This document shows positions 1 through 6,743 of a stretch of 15,660 nucleotides of DNA, one piece after another. This stretch comes from Chryseobacterium sp. UBA6632 (lineage in GTDB: Bacteria > Bacteroidota > Bacteroidia > Flavobacteriales > Weeksellaceae). The DNA lies in contig DKLU01000122.1 in the NCBI GenBank assembly GCA_002455915.1, positions 1-15,660 on the forward strand, given 5' to 3'. The notes under the pieces were generated by a model. It was not told where the DNA came from, made no database searches, and saw only the letters and a list, made by a program, of their open reading frames with translations. Made by a program: the position numbers and the translations under genes. Position 1 is the first letter of the stretch; every line of letters starts with the position of its first letter.

Positions 1-234
1 GGAATGAACCCACCACACGGGCAGCCAGGACACCGTTGCGACATCCCTGTAGGACAACCTTTGAATAGCAAGCCAGCACCAGCTCCTCAGCCACAACCTG
101 TACAAACCATAGCTCAAAATACACCGGCTCCGGCTCCAACGCCTGCACCGACTGGTCCAAAACCAGCATTAAATCCTGCTCATGGAGAGCCTTGGCATAA
201 TTGCGCTGTGAAAGTTGGCGAAGCATTGCCATAA
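1..234 (+). CDS. C-terminal fragment of a Pro/Ala-rich protein with NPxHGxPxHxC repeats
   Basis: The reading frame is open to the left edge of the window and ends at TAA 232-234, so the true start lies upstream. The ATG at position 4 is probably internal. The 77 visible residues hold two copies of one motif. The first is NPPHGQPGHRCDIPVGQPL near the left edge, and the second is NPAHGEPWHNCAVKVGEAL at the very C-terminus. They are joined by about 38 residues of low-complexity Pro/Ala/Thr sequence (PAPAPTPAPTGPKPA). The second copy is more diverged, but it keeps Asn, Pro, both His, the Cys and the VG. From memory, similar repeat proteins with a lipoprotein or Sec signal occur in many Chryseobacterium and Pedobacter genomes and have no assigned function. 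The conserved His and Cys could bind metal, which would suit the neighbouring genes, but that is inference. Confidence 0.7.
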   Translation, partial: GMNPPHGQPGHRCDIPVGQPLNSKPAPAPQPQPVQTIAQNTPAPAPTPAPTGPKPALNPAHGEPWHNCAVKVGEALP

Positions 235-240
235 ATTTTG

Positions 241-248
241 TATTTTTG
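241..248 (+). promoter_or_regulatory. Putative Bacteroidetes -7 promoter element (TATTTTTG)
   Basis: TATTTTTG matches the Bacteroidetes -7 consensus TAnnTTTG exactly. It begins 7 nt after the stop codon of the upstream gene and ends 5 nt before the GTG proposed as the next start. No convincing -33 TTG is seen at the usual spacing. If the element is used, transcription would begin almost at the GTG, giving a leaderless or nearly leaderless mRNA. Confidence 0.45.
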
Positions 249-253
249 CAATC

Positions 254-622
254 GTGAAATTATTTCAGATCATAACGATTATTTTCTGCCTTGGGATTTT
301 TTTAATTCCCAAAGATAATTTCTATGCTCAGGCTTCACAGGAAACATGCTGTAAAAGTGATTCTAAAATGGATTGTTGTAAAAACAGCCATAAAGATCAT
401 TCCACAAAAAAAGACAATGACAAAGAAAAACAATCTTCCTGTAATGATGATTGCTGCTCTTCTTGTGTTTTGTGTTACACTTTCATAGAAACTCCTTTTT
501 CAAAGAGTTTGTATTTGGAGTTTTCTTACTATAAAGCCAATAAAAACTTACAGTTTCAGTATTCAGACCCTCATATTTCAGATGGTTTAAAAGAAATCTG
601 GCAACCGCCGAAAATAGGTTAA
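254..622 (+). CDS. Small exported Cys-rich protein, putative metal-binding, upstream of a TonB receptor
   Basis: The proposed start is GTG 254, giving 122 residues. It is the only start that places a clean Sec signal (MKLFQIITIIFCLGIFLIP, cleavage after about residue 25-27) at the N-terminus. An in-frame TTG at 215 would add 13 residues encoded inside the upstream gene. The mature part carries nine Cys, mostly as CC pairs (residues 32-33, 41-42, 67-68, plus 63, 71 and 74), with His 46 and 49 in a Lys/Asp-rich linker. It ends in IWQPPKIG. That C-terminal WQPPK ending and the central Cys cluster resemble small Bacteroidetes proteins of the DUF6660 / HYC_CC_PP type, which often sit beside metal-efflux or TonB-receptor genes. 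The function is not established. Binding of copper or another soft metal in the periplasm is inferred from the Cys content and the HMA-containing receptor 108 nt downstream, with which it is probably co-transcribed. Confidence 0.7.
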   Translation: MKLFQIITIIFCLGIFLIPKDNFYAQASQETCCKSDSKMDCCKNSHKDHSTKKDNDKEKQSSCNDDCCSSCVLCYTFIETPFSKSLYLEFSYYKANKNLQFQYSDPHISDGLKEIWQPPKIG

Positions 623-629
623 TTAATAA

Positions 630-715
630 ATATACCAATGTATCAGTTTAGCAATTTATCAATGATTGTCAAATTATTACATCGCTAGATTGTTACATTA
701 AATTTTCAATTAATC
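630..715. repeat. Degenerate AT-rich intergenic repeat (TATCAATG/TTGTTACATT-like units)
   Basis: The 108 nt between the Cys-rich gene and the receptor contain loosely repeated words: AATGTATCAG, AATTTATCAATGATTGTC, AAATTATTACAT, GATTGTTACATT. They look like decayed copies of a short unit reading on both strands. No TAnnTTTG promoter or terminator is visible here, which supports co-transcription of the flanking genes. Confidence 0.3.
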
Positions 716-730
716 TAAATTTTAAACAAA

Positions 731-3406
731 ATGAAATTATATATTTCCAGGTTTATACTTGGTCTATTCTTATTATCTACACAATTTATATTTGCTCAAA
801 ATCTTTCTAACAGCCAGTTTAAAGTAAAAGGAAACTGCGAAATGTGTAAAGAAAGAATAGAAACAACAGCCAAAAAGGCAGGTGCCAAAACAGCACGTTA
901 TTCTATTGATACACAAACATTAACATTAGAAACAAAGGATGTTTCTTCGGATGAGATTCTTAAAAAAGTTGCCGAAGCAGGACATGACAATGAAAAATTC
1001 AAAGCACCTAACGAAACATACGAAGATCTTCCCGGGTGTTGTCATTACGAAAGAGATCTAGCGTCTATCACATCGGAAAACCATGAACATCATTCTAAAA
1101 AAGAGAATGAATTTTATGTAAAAGGCAATTGCGGATCTTGTAAAGCAAGAATTGAAAAAGCCGCTAAAGATGCCGGAGCAACCTCTGCAGAATGGAATGT
1201 AGAAACCCAAACCGTGATTTTAAATTTCGATTCGTCTAAAACTTCGTCTGATAAAATTTTAAAGAAAATTGCAGATGTTGGGCATGATAATGAAAAATAT
1301 AAATCAACGGATTCTGTGTATAACGGACTTCCCGGATGTTGTCTGTATGACAGAGAAATCCCTTTTGGGGAAGCAAATCCAAAGGTTCATATGGAAGAAG
1401 GCACATCATCGAAACATTCAGAACATTCTGCTTCCATAGAAAATCATGACGGACACGAAAAACATATCGAAGGAGTAACCTTAACCGGAGGAAAAGCCGC
1501 GACTTCATTAAGTAAAAAAGAAGCCGGATTGGTTTTTAATATTGATAAAAAAGAACTGTTAAAAGCTGCTTGTTGTAATTTATCCGAAAGCTTTGAAACC
1601 AACGCAACCGTTGATGTTTCTTTCAGCAATGCAGTGACGGGAACAAAACAGTTAAAAATGTTAGGTTTAGACCAAAAATATACGAGCTTAACGAAGGAAT
1701 TGTTGCCAGAAATCAGAGGATTAGCTTCTGCTTACGGATTAAACTTCATTCCCGGAAGATGGATCGAAAGTATTCAGTTGACAAAAGGTGGAAGTACGGT
1801 TACAAACGGCTACGAAAGCATTACAGGACAAATCAATACAGAGTTATTGAAAAATGCCGAAAAACCGGAAACTTCTTTAAACCTTTTCGCAGATTTTAAC
1901 GGAAGAGCCGAAGCCAATATTACAAGTGTTTCGCCCATCAACGAGAAATGGTCACAGACATTTTTGCTTCATGGGAACGGAACTTTTGGAGATACTGATA
2001 TGAATAAAGATACTTTTCTTGACCGACCGAAAGGCACTCAGATTAACGCAGCTTATTTACTGAATTATAATGATTTAGAAAAATCAGGATTAGGTTCACA
2101 TCTTGGAATTAATTTTATTAAAGACGAAAGAACGGCCGGACAAATTGGTTTTGATAAAAAAATTCCGCAGGATAAACAAGCTCTTTACGGTGTCGGAATT
2201 GATATTTCCAGATTTCAGGTTTGGAATAAAACAGGGTATGTTTTTAAAGGAAAACCTTATCAAAGTCTGGGTTGGATGAACCAATACACTTATCATCAAC
2301 AAGATAGCTTTTTTGGATTGAGAAATTATTCCGGAAAACAGCAAACCTATTATTCAAATTTAATTTTTGAAAGTATTTTGGGAAATACCAATCACAAATA
2401 TAAGGCTGGAGCAAGTTTTATGTATGATGGTTACGATGAAACGTATTTAACGGACAGTTTTAAAAGAAACGAAATCGTTCCCGGAGCTTTTGCAGAATAC
2501 ACTTTGACAGGTTTAAAATATACTTTGGTTGCAGGAGCAAGAGTTGATTTTCACAATTTGGCAGGAACTCAGTTCACTCCAAGATTGAATTTTAAATATG
2601 ATTTCACTCCACAAACCATTTTAAGACTTTCTGCGGGAAGAGGTTTCAGAACGGCGAATGTTTTTGCGGAAAGTCAGCAATATTTTGCATCGAACAGAAA
2701 TGTTAAGATTTTACAAAATGGCGGAAATATTTACGGTTTAAATCCCGAAATCGCATGGAATTATGGAGCAAGTTTACAACAGGAATTTAAACTTTTCGGA
2801 AGAAAATCTACGATTGTTGCCGACTTTTTCAGAACAGATTTTCAGGATCAGGTGATGGTAGATTTAGACCGTTCACCTCAGCAGCTAACTTTCTATAATC
2901 TTGACGGAAAATCTTTCGCCAATTCTTTCCAAACGCAATGGGATTTTACGCCTTTTAAGAATTTTGATGTAAGATTGGCTTATAAATATTACGATGTTCA
3001 GGCAGATTATCTGGATGGAAAACGTGAAGTTCCGTTCATGGCGAAACACAGAGGTTTTGTGAATTTAGCATATTCAACCAATAAAAACAATAATGGTGGT
3101 TTCTGGAGTTTTGATACGACTTTAAATTTAGTCGGAAAACAAAGACTTCCGAATACCTCTTCAAATCCTGAAGAGTTTCAATTGCCAACATATTCACAAT
3201 CATATGCGATTTTAAATGCACAGATTTCAAGAAATTTCAATAAAAAAATCAGAGCGTATTTAGGTGGTGAAAACCTGACTTCTTATTATCAAAAAAATGC
3301 GATTATAGATTTTAAAAATCCTTTCGGAAATTATTTTGATGGCGGAATGGTGTATGCTCCGATTATGAAAGCGAACTTTTATGTTGGATTAGATGTGACA
3401 TTTTAA
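731..3406 (+). CDS. TonB-dependent outer-membrane receptor with two N-terminal HMA domains
   Basis: This 891-residue protein begins with a signal peptide (residues 1-22, ending FIFAQ). HMA domain 1 covers about 28-108 with CxxC at C36/C39, and HMA domain 2 covers about 127-209 with C134/C137. Each HMA is followed by the same tail, a GHDNEK segment and then LPGCC (Cys 103-104 and 203-204). This tail is known from stand-alone Bacteroidetes HMA proteins. A His-rich linker follows (His 220, 229, 232, 239, 242, 245). The plug domain starts near 262 and holds the CCNLSESFETN motif (C281-C282) typical of Bacteroidetes TonB receptors. The rest is a beta-barrel ending in GLDVTF. The HMA pair stands where many relatives carry a carboxypeptidase-regulatory-like domain. 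It probably imports or senses copper or another soft metal, or a metal complex, at the outer membrane; the substrate is inferred from the HMA domains alone. The gene is followed by a terminator at 3471-3515. Confidence 0.9.
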   Translation: MKLYISRFILGLFLLSTQFIFAQNLSNSQFKVKGNCEMCKERIETTAKKAGAKTARYSIDTQTLTLETKDVSSDEILKKVAEAGHDNEKFKAPNETYEDLPGCCHYERDLASITSENHEHHSKKENEFYVKGNCGSCKARIEKAAKDAGATSAEWNVETQTVILNFDSSKTSSDKILKKIADVGHDNEKYKSTDSVYNGLPGCCLYDREIPFGEANPKVHMEEGTSSKHSEHSASIENHDGHEKHIEGVTLTGGKAATSLSKKEAGLVFNIDKKELLKAACCNLSESFETNATVDVSFSNAVTGTKQLKMLGLDQKYTSLTKELLPEIRGLASAYGLNFIPGRWIESIQLTKGGSTVTNGYESITGQINTELLKNAEKPETSLNLFADFNGRAEANITSVSPINEKWSQTFLLHGNGTFGDTDMNKDTFLDRPKGTQINAAYLLNYNDLEKSGLGSHLGINFIKDERTAGQIGFDKKIPQDKQALYGVGIDISRFQVWNKTGYVFKGKPYQSLGWMNQYTYHQQDSFFGLRNYSGKQQTYYSNLIFESILGNTNHKYKAGASFMYDGYDETYLTDSFKRNEIVPGAFAEYTLTGLKYTLVAGARVDFHNLAGTQFTPRLNFKYDFTPQTILRLSAGRGFRTANVFAESQQYFASNRNVKILQNGGNIYGLNPEIAWNYGASLQQEFKLFGRKSTIVADFFRTDFQDQVMVDLDRSPQQLTFYNLDGKSFANSFQTQWDFTPFKNFDVRLAYKYYDVQADYLDGKREVPFMAKHRGFVNLAYSTNKNNNGGFWSFDTTLNLVGKQRLPNTSSNPEEFQLPTYSQSYAILNAQISRNFNKKIRAYLGGENLTSYYQKNAIIDFKNPFGNYFDGGMVYAPIMKANFYVGLDVTF

Positions 3407-3410
3407 TTCA

Positions 3411-3463
3411 ACCGCAAAAGTCACAAAAGATGTAAACAAAAAAGCATTTGTGAATTTTGGAGT
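3411..3463. repeat. ACCRCAAAAG-family hairpin repeat, complete copy
   Basis: The left arm ACCGCAAAAGTCACAAAAG (3411-3429) pairs imperfectly with CATTTGTGAATTTTGGAGT (3445-3463), at about 15 of 19 positions. The element starts 4 nt after the receptor stop codon. A related left arm (21 of 25 positions identical over 25 nt) starts at 15577, just after another stop codon. From memory, similar ACCACAAAAG inverted repeats are scattered through Chryseobacterium genomes. Confidence 0.55.
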
Positions 3464-3470
3464 AAAATAC

Positions 3471-3515
3471 AAGCATGGTTTCAATAATTTAATATTAAAG
3501 AAATCATGCTTTTTT
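3471..3515 (+). terminator. Rho-independent-type terminator after the TonB receptor gene
   Basis: AAGCATGGTTTC (3471-3482) pairs with GAAATCATGCTT (3500-3511) over 12 bp with one G-U pair. The loop is about 17 nt and a short T run follows (3512-3515). The long loop makes it weaker than an ideal terminator, but it is the only such structure between the receptor gene and osmC. Confidence 0.6.
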
Positions 3516-3668
3516 GTATATTTAAGCTAAAGTTTATCTATGTTACAGACACTTATCTTTGAAGATAATTACAGGAAATTCGTTTTCAAAAATTTTTCTG
3601 ATTACATTTAGGGAAAAAAGTACAATATTTAAGTCAATTTATGCATTTATTCTGATAAATTCCCGATA
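3516..3668. other. Gene-free AT-rich stretch upstream of osmC, with one short palindrome
   Basis: No credible coding frame is present. The only structure seen is the inverted repeat TTATCTTTGAAGATAA (3553-3568: 7-bp arms, 2-nt centre), about 100 nt upstream of the osmC promoter. It could be a regulator site, but nothing in the window supports a specific one. The remainder is AT-rich spacer. Confidence 0.4.
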
Positions 3669-3676
3669 TACCTTTG
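3669..3676 (+). promoter_or_regulatory. Putative -7 promoter element for osmC (TACCTTTG)
   Basis: TACCTTTG matches TAnnTTTG exactly. It predicts a start of transcription near 3680 and a 5' leader of about 45 nt before the ATG at 3724. No clear -33 TTG is visible, which leaves room for activator dependence. Confidence 0.6.
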
Positions 3677-3723
3677 TAACATCAAAATTCAATTAATATT
3701 TAAACAATACAAAAACAAACATT

Positions 3724-4143
3724 ATGAAACGTAACGCAACAGCCGTTTGGAACGGTACCATCAAAGAAGGAAACGGATACATCACAACTCAAAGTACAAC
3801 GCTTAACCAAACGCAATATTCTTTCAACAGCCGCTTTGCTGATGGCGTGGGAACAAACCCTGAAGAATTATTAGCAGCGGCTCACGCAGGATGTTTCACC
3901 ATGAAATTGAGCGCAGAACTTTCTCAGGCTGGTTTTACTCCTGAAGAATTGACTACAAAATCTGTGATCACATTAGACCCAACCATCGGAAAAATAACAA
4001 AATCTGAATTGACTTTAACGGCAAAAATTCCTGGAATTTCAGAAGAAGAGTTTCAAAAATATGCTAAAATCGCAGAAGAAGGTTGTCCTGTAAGCGCAGC
4101 TTTCAATTTTGAGATTACTTTGAATGCTACTTTGGCGAACTAA
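3724..4143 (+). CDS. osmC: OsmC family organic hydroperoxide reductase (peroxiredoxin)
   Basis: This protein has 139 residues, against about 143 for E. coli OsmC, and aligns along its whole length with that family. The N-terminal strand region AVWNGTIKEGNGYITT and GTNPEELLAAAHAGCF are typical. The two redox-active cysteines are C57 (in HAGCFTM) and C121 (in EEGCPVS). OsmC proteins reduce organic hydroperoxides through this Cys pair in the cytoplasm, usually with a lipoylated or thiol partner. The gene stands alone, between the receptor terminator and a repeat-rich spacer, with its own promoter at 3669. Induction by oxidative or osmotic stress is usual for the family but is not shown by the sequence. 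The sequence fits OsmC better than Ohr. Confidence 0.93.
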   Translation: MKRNATAVWNGTIKEGNGYITTQSTTLNQTQYSFNSRFADGVGTNPEELLAAAHAGCFTMKLSAELSQAGFTPEELTTKSVITLDPTIGKITKSELTLTAKIPGISEEEFQKYAKIAEEGCPVSAAFNFEITLNATLAN

Positions 4144-4165
4144 AAATCAAAAAATTAAAGCACAA

Positions 4166-4250
4166 AGTTTGTCATTCCGTAGGAATTTAGGCAGAATTAT
4201 TAGAGATATAATTGTAAAACTCTGTTTAGATTCCTCCGGAATGACAAACT
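4166..4250. repeat. Paired GNA-hairpin repeat (units U1 and U2), REP-like
   Basis: U1 (plus strand) begins AGTTTGTC at 4166, followed by stem ATTCC (4174-4178), loop GTA and GGAAT. U2 (minus strand) ends at 4250 and reads AGTTTGTC-ATTCC-GGA-GGAAT-CTAAA on its own strand. The two are inverted, so the whole 85 nt can also fold into one long imperfect hairpin. It begins 22 nt after the osmC stop and could influence mRNA ends. It belongs to the same family as the repeats at 11931, 12298-12370 and 13674-13732. Confidence 0.8.
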
Positions 4251-4287
4251 AAATGGATAAAATAATGATGAAACAATCATCAATAGG

Positions 4288-4339
4288 AACGGGCTTAGCC
4301 CGTTTTCTCTTTTAAAACCATCAAATTGGCTTTAGCCAA
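4288..4339. repeat. Twin GGC-TTTA-GCC hairpins; the first may act as a terminator
   Basis: AACGGGC-TTA-GCCCGTT (4288-4304) is a perfect 7-bp hairpin followed by TTCTCTTTT, so it could end osmC transcripts. It is followed by TTGGC-TTTA-GCCAA (4326-4339). From memory, paired GGGCTTTAGCCC / TTGGCTTTAGCCAA hairpins recur between genes in flavobacteria, so this may be a dispersed repeat rather than a dedicated terminator. It lies between osmC and the TetR promoter. Confidence 0.6.
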
Positions 4340-4405
4340 AACTTAAAAAATAAAATTTTAATGGTCTAATTTGATAAACCAAACAGATAATCATAATTTT
4401 AAAAT

Positions 4406-4429
4406 AAAATATACCAATCGGTATATTTT
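4406..4429. promoter_or_regulatory. Palindromic operator, probably for the adjacent TetR regulator
   Basis: The core TATACCAATCGGTATA (4410-4425) extends with A/T to a perfect palindrome with 10-bp arms and a 4-nt centre. It ends 2 nt before the -7 element TATATTTG and therefore covers the spacer and -33 region. This position and symmetry are typical of TetR-family autorepression, and the TetR start codon is 29 nt downstream of the palindrome. Binding is inferred, not shown. Confidence 0.75.
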
Positions 4430-4431
4430 TG

Positions 4432-4439
4432 TATATTTG
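4432..4439 (+). promoter_or_regulatory. -7 promoter element of the TetR-thioesterase-fabF cluster (TATATTTG)
   Basis: TATATTTG is an exact TAnnTTTG match followed by CATCA. The predicted transcription start is near 4443, about 15 nt before the ATG at 4458. No other strong promoter is seen upstream of the six tightly spaced genes that follow. Confidence 0.7.
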
Positions 4440-4457
4440 CATCATTATTTACTGAAA

Positions 4458-5063
4458 ATGTCAAAAGCAGAAAAGACGAAACAATTTATTATCGAGAAAA
4501 CGGCAACCTTATTTAATACAAAGGGTTACATGGCTACGTCTCTTTCTGACATTACGGAAGCCACGGGTTTAACCAAAGGAAGCATTTACGGAAATTTCCG
4601 AAATAAAGATGAAATAGCACGTGAAGTCTATAAATACAATTCAAGTGTATTGGGTGAAAACATGGCTCGTTCTTTAAGCCAGGAATTTCCGACAACAATT
4701 GACAAATTACAGGCATTTGTTAACTTTTATCGCAAAAACTGGAAAACGGTTTTTGAGGAGGGAGGTTGCCCTTTGATGAACGCAGCTACAGAAGCAGATG
4801 ATACTTTTCCAGATCTCAGAAAGCAAGTTGCGAAATCTTTTGAAGTCTGGATACACAATATTTCAGAGGTGATAAAAGACGGTCAGGAAAATGGTGAGGT
4901 TCATCAGGAAATCAATGCTGAAGAATTTGGATCCCTTTTTATTATGACAGTGGAAGGAGGAATTTTACTCTCAAAAACAACGGGTGATGAGAAATATCTC
5001 AACCTTGCTTTAGATCGAATTTTACTCATTATTGATAAAGAATTAAAACAAAATCATTTATAA
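4458..5063 (+). CDS. TetR/AcrR family transcriptional regulator
   Basis: The start is set at ATG 4458, giving 201 residues. A longer frame opens at an alternative start at 4371, but that extension is encoded by the operator and promoter and can be discarded. Residues 1-50 form a TetR_N DNA-binding domain: TLFNTKGYMATSLSDITEAT leads into the helix-turn-helix GLTKGSIYGNFRNKDE. The rest is an all-helical ligand and dimerisation domain with the GGCPLMNAATEADD segment (102-115) found in many TetR-type repressors. The ligand is unknown. The palindrome at 4406-4429 over its own promoter suggests autorepression. The next gene starts 2 nt after the stop, so thioesterase and fabF expression is probably governed by the same promoter, pointing to an acyl, aromatic or xenobiotic signal (inference). 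Confidence 0.92.
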   Translation: MSKAEKTKQFIIEKTATLFNTKGYMATSLSDITEATGLTKGSIYGNFRNKDEIAREVYKYNSSVLGENMARSLSQEFPTTIDKLQAFVNFYRKNWKTVFEEGGCPLMNAATEADDTFPDLRKQVAKSFEVWIHNISEVIKDGQENGEVHQEINAEEFGSLFIMTVEGGILLSKTTGDEKYLNLALDRILLIIDKELKQNHL

Positions 5064-5065
5064 AT

Positions 5066-5491
5066 ATGGATAAATTACAAGTACTTCAATCATTTGTCGG
5101 AAAAGATTTTACAGCATCCCCTTCCCCATTCATGAGATGGCTCAACCCCATCGTGATTTCGGCAGAAGAAGGACATATTGAATTTCAATATACGGTAAGA
5201 GAAGAATGGCTGAACCCAATGGGAAATCTTCATGGCGGTGTTACAGCGGCTATCATTGATGACGTTATTGGTGCTACGATGTTTTCATTAAATGAAAAAA
5301 CCTTCATCGTTACGGTAAATAATAGCATCGATTATTTTTCAGCTGCCAAAGAAAATGATAATATTGTAGCCGAAACGAAAATTATAAAAAGAGGAAAGCA
5401 ATTTGTGAATGCACAATGCGAGATATGGAACGCAGACAAATCAAGACTTATTGCAAGAGGAACCTCTAATCTATTTAAAATCAATAACTAA
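5066..5491 (+). CDS. PaaI-type hotdog-fold acyl-CoA thioesterase
   Basis: This protein has 141 residues and consists of a single hotdog domain. The 4HBT/PaaI signature is present: NPMGNLHGGVTAAIIDD at residues 50-66, with the HGG turn at 56-58 and an acidic residue in the following helix (D65 or D66). Two conserved strands follow (TFIVTVNNSIDYF near 79-91; GKQFVNAQCEIW near 110-121). Proteins of this family hydrolyse the thioester of acyl- or phenylacetyl-type CoA in the cytoplasm. The exact substrate cannot be read from the sequence. It begins 2 nt after the TetR stop, and fabF begins 1 nt after its own stop, so the three are almost certainly co-transcribed and perhaps translationally coupled. 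Pairing with fabF suggests a role in acyl-chain turnover. Confidence 0.88.
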   Translation: MDKLQVLQSFVGKDFTASPSPFMRWLNPIVISAEEGHIEFQYTVREEWLNPMGNLHGGVTAAIIDDVIGATMFSLNEKTFIVTVNNSIDYFSAAKENDNIVAETKIIKRGKQFVNAQCEIWNADKSRLIARGTSNLFKINN

Positions 5492-5492
5492 A

Positions 5493-6734
5493 ATGAAAAG
5501 AGTTGTCATTACAGGATTAGGCGCAGTGACGCCTTTGGGAAATAATGTCGAAGAATTCTGGCAAAACAGTATCAACGGAGTAAGCGGAGCAAATAAAATC
5601 ACGCATTTTGATACAGAAAAATTTAAAGTACATTTTGCATGTGAAGTTAAAAACTTTGATCCTAAGGTTTATTTAAATCATAATGAAATAAAAAGAAGCG
5701 ATCTTTTCTCACAATACGCCATGTACTCATCCGCAGAAGCCATAAAAGATTCAGGATTGGAGCTTGAAAATATGGATCCTTTTGATACAGGTGTAATCTG
5801 GGGAACAGGACAAGGTGGAATGATTACTTTCGAAAATGAAGTGAATGACTTTGCAAAAGGAGATGGAACCCCACGTTTCAATCCGTTTTTCGTTCCTAAA
5901 TTTATTGCAAACATGGCTTCAGGAATGATCTCTATGAAATTCGGTCTTCGAGGAATTAATTATACTACAATTTCAGCTTGTGCTACAGGAAACACGGCTT
6001 TGATGGATGCTTTCAATTATATCCGTTTAGGAAAAGCAAAAGTGATTATCAGCGGTGGTTCGGAAGCGGCAATTACAGAAGCTTCCATCGGTGGTTTCTC
6101 GAGTATGAAAGCGATGTCGACAAGAAATGACGATTTTGCTACCGCCAGCCGTCCTTACGATGCAGAAAGAGACGGTTTTGTAATGGGAGAAGGTGCCGGA
6201 GCTTTAATTTTGGAAGAATATGAGCACGCTAAAGCAAGAGGCGCAAAAATCTACGCTGAACTTGGCGGAGCAGCCATGACTGCCGATGCTCATCACATGA
6301 CAGCACCTCATCCTGAAGGTTTAGGAGCTTACTTGGTAATGAAAAATTGCCTGGAAGATGCAGGATTAACTGCTGATGAAGTAGATCACATCAATATGCA
6401 TGGTACGTCTACTCCATTAGGAGATATTGCAGAATCTAACGCGATTTCAAAATTATTAGGAGAGCACGCTTTCGACATTCAGATCAATTCTACAAAATCA
6501 ATGACAGGTCACCTTTTGGGTGCAGCTGGAGTGATTGAAGCTATTGCTGCGTTGGGAACTATTATTCATGGTATTGTTCCTCCTACCATTAACCATTTTA
6601 CTGATGATGAAAATATCGACAGCAGACTGAACTTTACGTTCAACGATGCTGTGAAGAAAGATGTAAAAGTAGCCATGAGTAATACTTTTGGGTTTGGTGG
6701 TCATAACGCTTGCGTTCTATTTAAGAAAATCTAA
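5493..6734 (+). CDS. fabF: Beta-ketoacyl-ACP synthase II (KAS II)
   Basis: The start is ATG 5493 (413 residues). A longer frame from 5409 overlaps the thioesterase gene and lacks family similarity, whereas MKRVVITGLGAVTPLGNN is the classic FabF N-terminus. The catalytic residues fall at the E. coli FabF positions: C163 in SACATGN, H303 in MHGTSTPLGD, K335 in STKSMTGH and H340. The C-terminal TFGFGGHNACVLF is also canonical. FabF condenses malonyl-ACP with acyl-ACP in fatty-acid elongation. It is followed 9 nt later by rnc, as in many Bacteroidetes. The usual upstream partner acpP is absent here, replaced by the TetR and thioesterase genes. It may therefore be either the main FabF with a rearranged upstream region or a second copy. 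Confidence 0.95.
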   Translation: MKRVVITGLGAVTPLGNNVEEFWQNSINGVSGANKITHFDTEKFKVHFACEVKNFDPKVYLNHNEIKRSDLFSQYAMYSSAEAIKDSGLELENMDPFDTGVIWGTGQGGMITFENEVNDFAKGDGTPRFNPFFVPKFIANMASGMISMKFGLRGINYTTISACATGNTALMDAFNYIRLGKAKVIISGGSEAAITEASIGGFSSMKAMSTRNDDFATASRPYDAERDGFVMGEGAGALILEEYEHAKARGAKIYAELGGAAMTADAHHMTAPHPEGLGAYLVMKNCLEDAGLTADEVDHINMHGTSTPLGDIAESNAISKLLGEHAFDIQINSTKSMTGHLLGAAGVIEAIAALGTIIHGIVPPTINHFTDDENIDSRLNFTFNDAVKKDVKVAMSNTFGFGGHNACVLFKKI

Positions 6735-6743
6735 ATTTACTGA

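Noticed and set aside
215..253. TTG start adding 13 residues to the Cys-rich protein
   Set aside because: It would lie within the preceding gene and put residues ahead of an otherwise complete signal peptide; GTG 254 is better.
1236..1508. Antisense open frame of 90 codons within the TonB receptor gene
   Set aside because: Shadow of a strong gene: no family resemblance, no promoter, and residues dominated by antisense codons of Lys/Glu-rich sequence.
4371..4457. Upstream extension of the TetR protein by 29 residues
   Set aside because: It is encoded by the palindromic operator and the TATATTTG promoter, and the TetR domain begins naturally at ATG 4458.
5409..5492. Longer FabF start inside the thioesterase gene
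   Set aside because: The extension has no FabF similarity. MKRVVITGLGAVTP at 5493 is the standard N-terminus, and the active-site numbering then equals that of E. coli FabF.
6683..6690. TACTTTTG as an internal promoter for rnc
   Set aside because: It lies in codons of the conserved FabF SNTFGFGG motif, so the match may be due to protein sequence, and no -33 element is seen.
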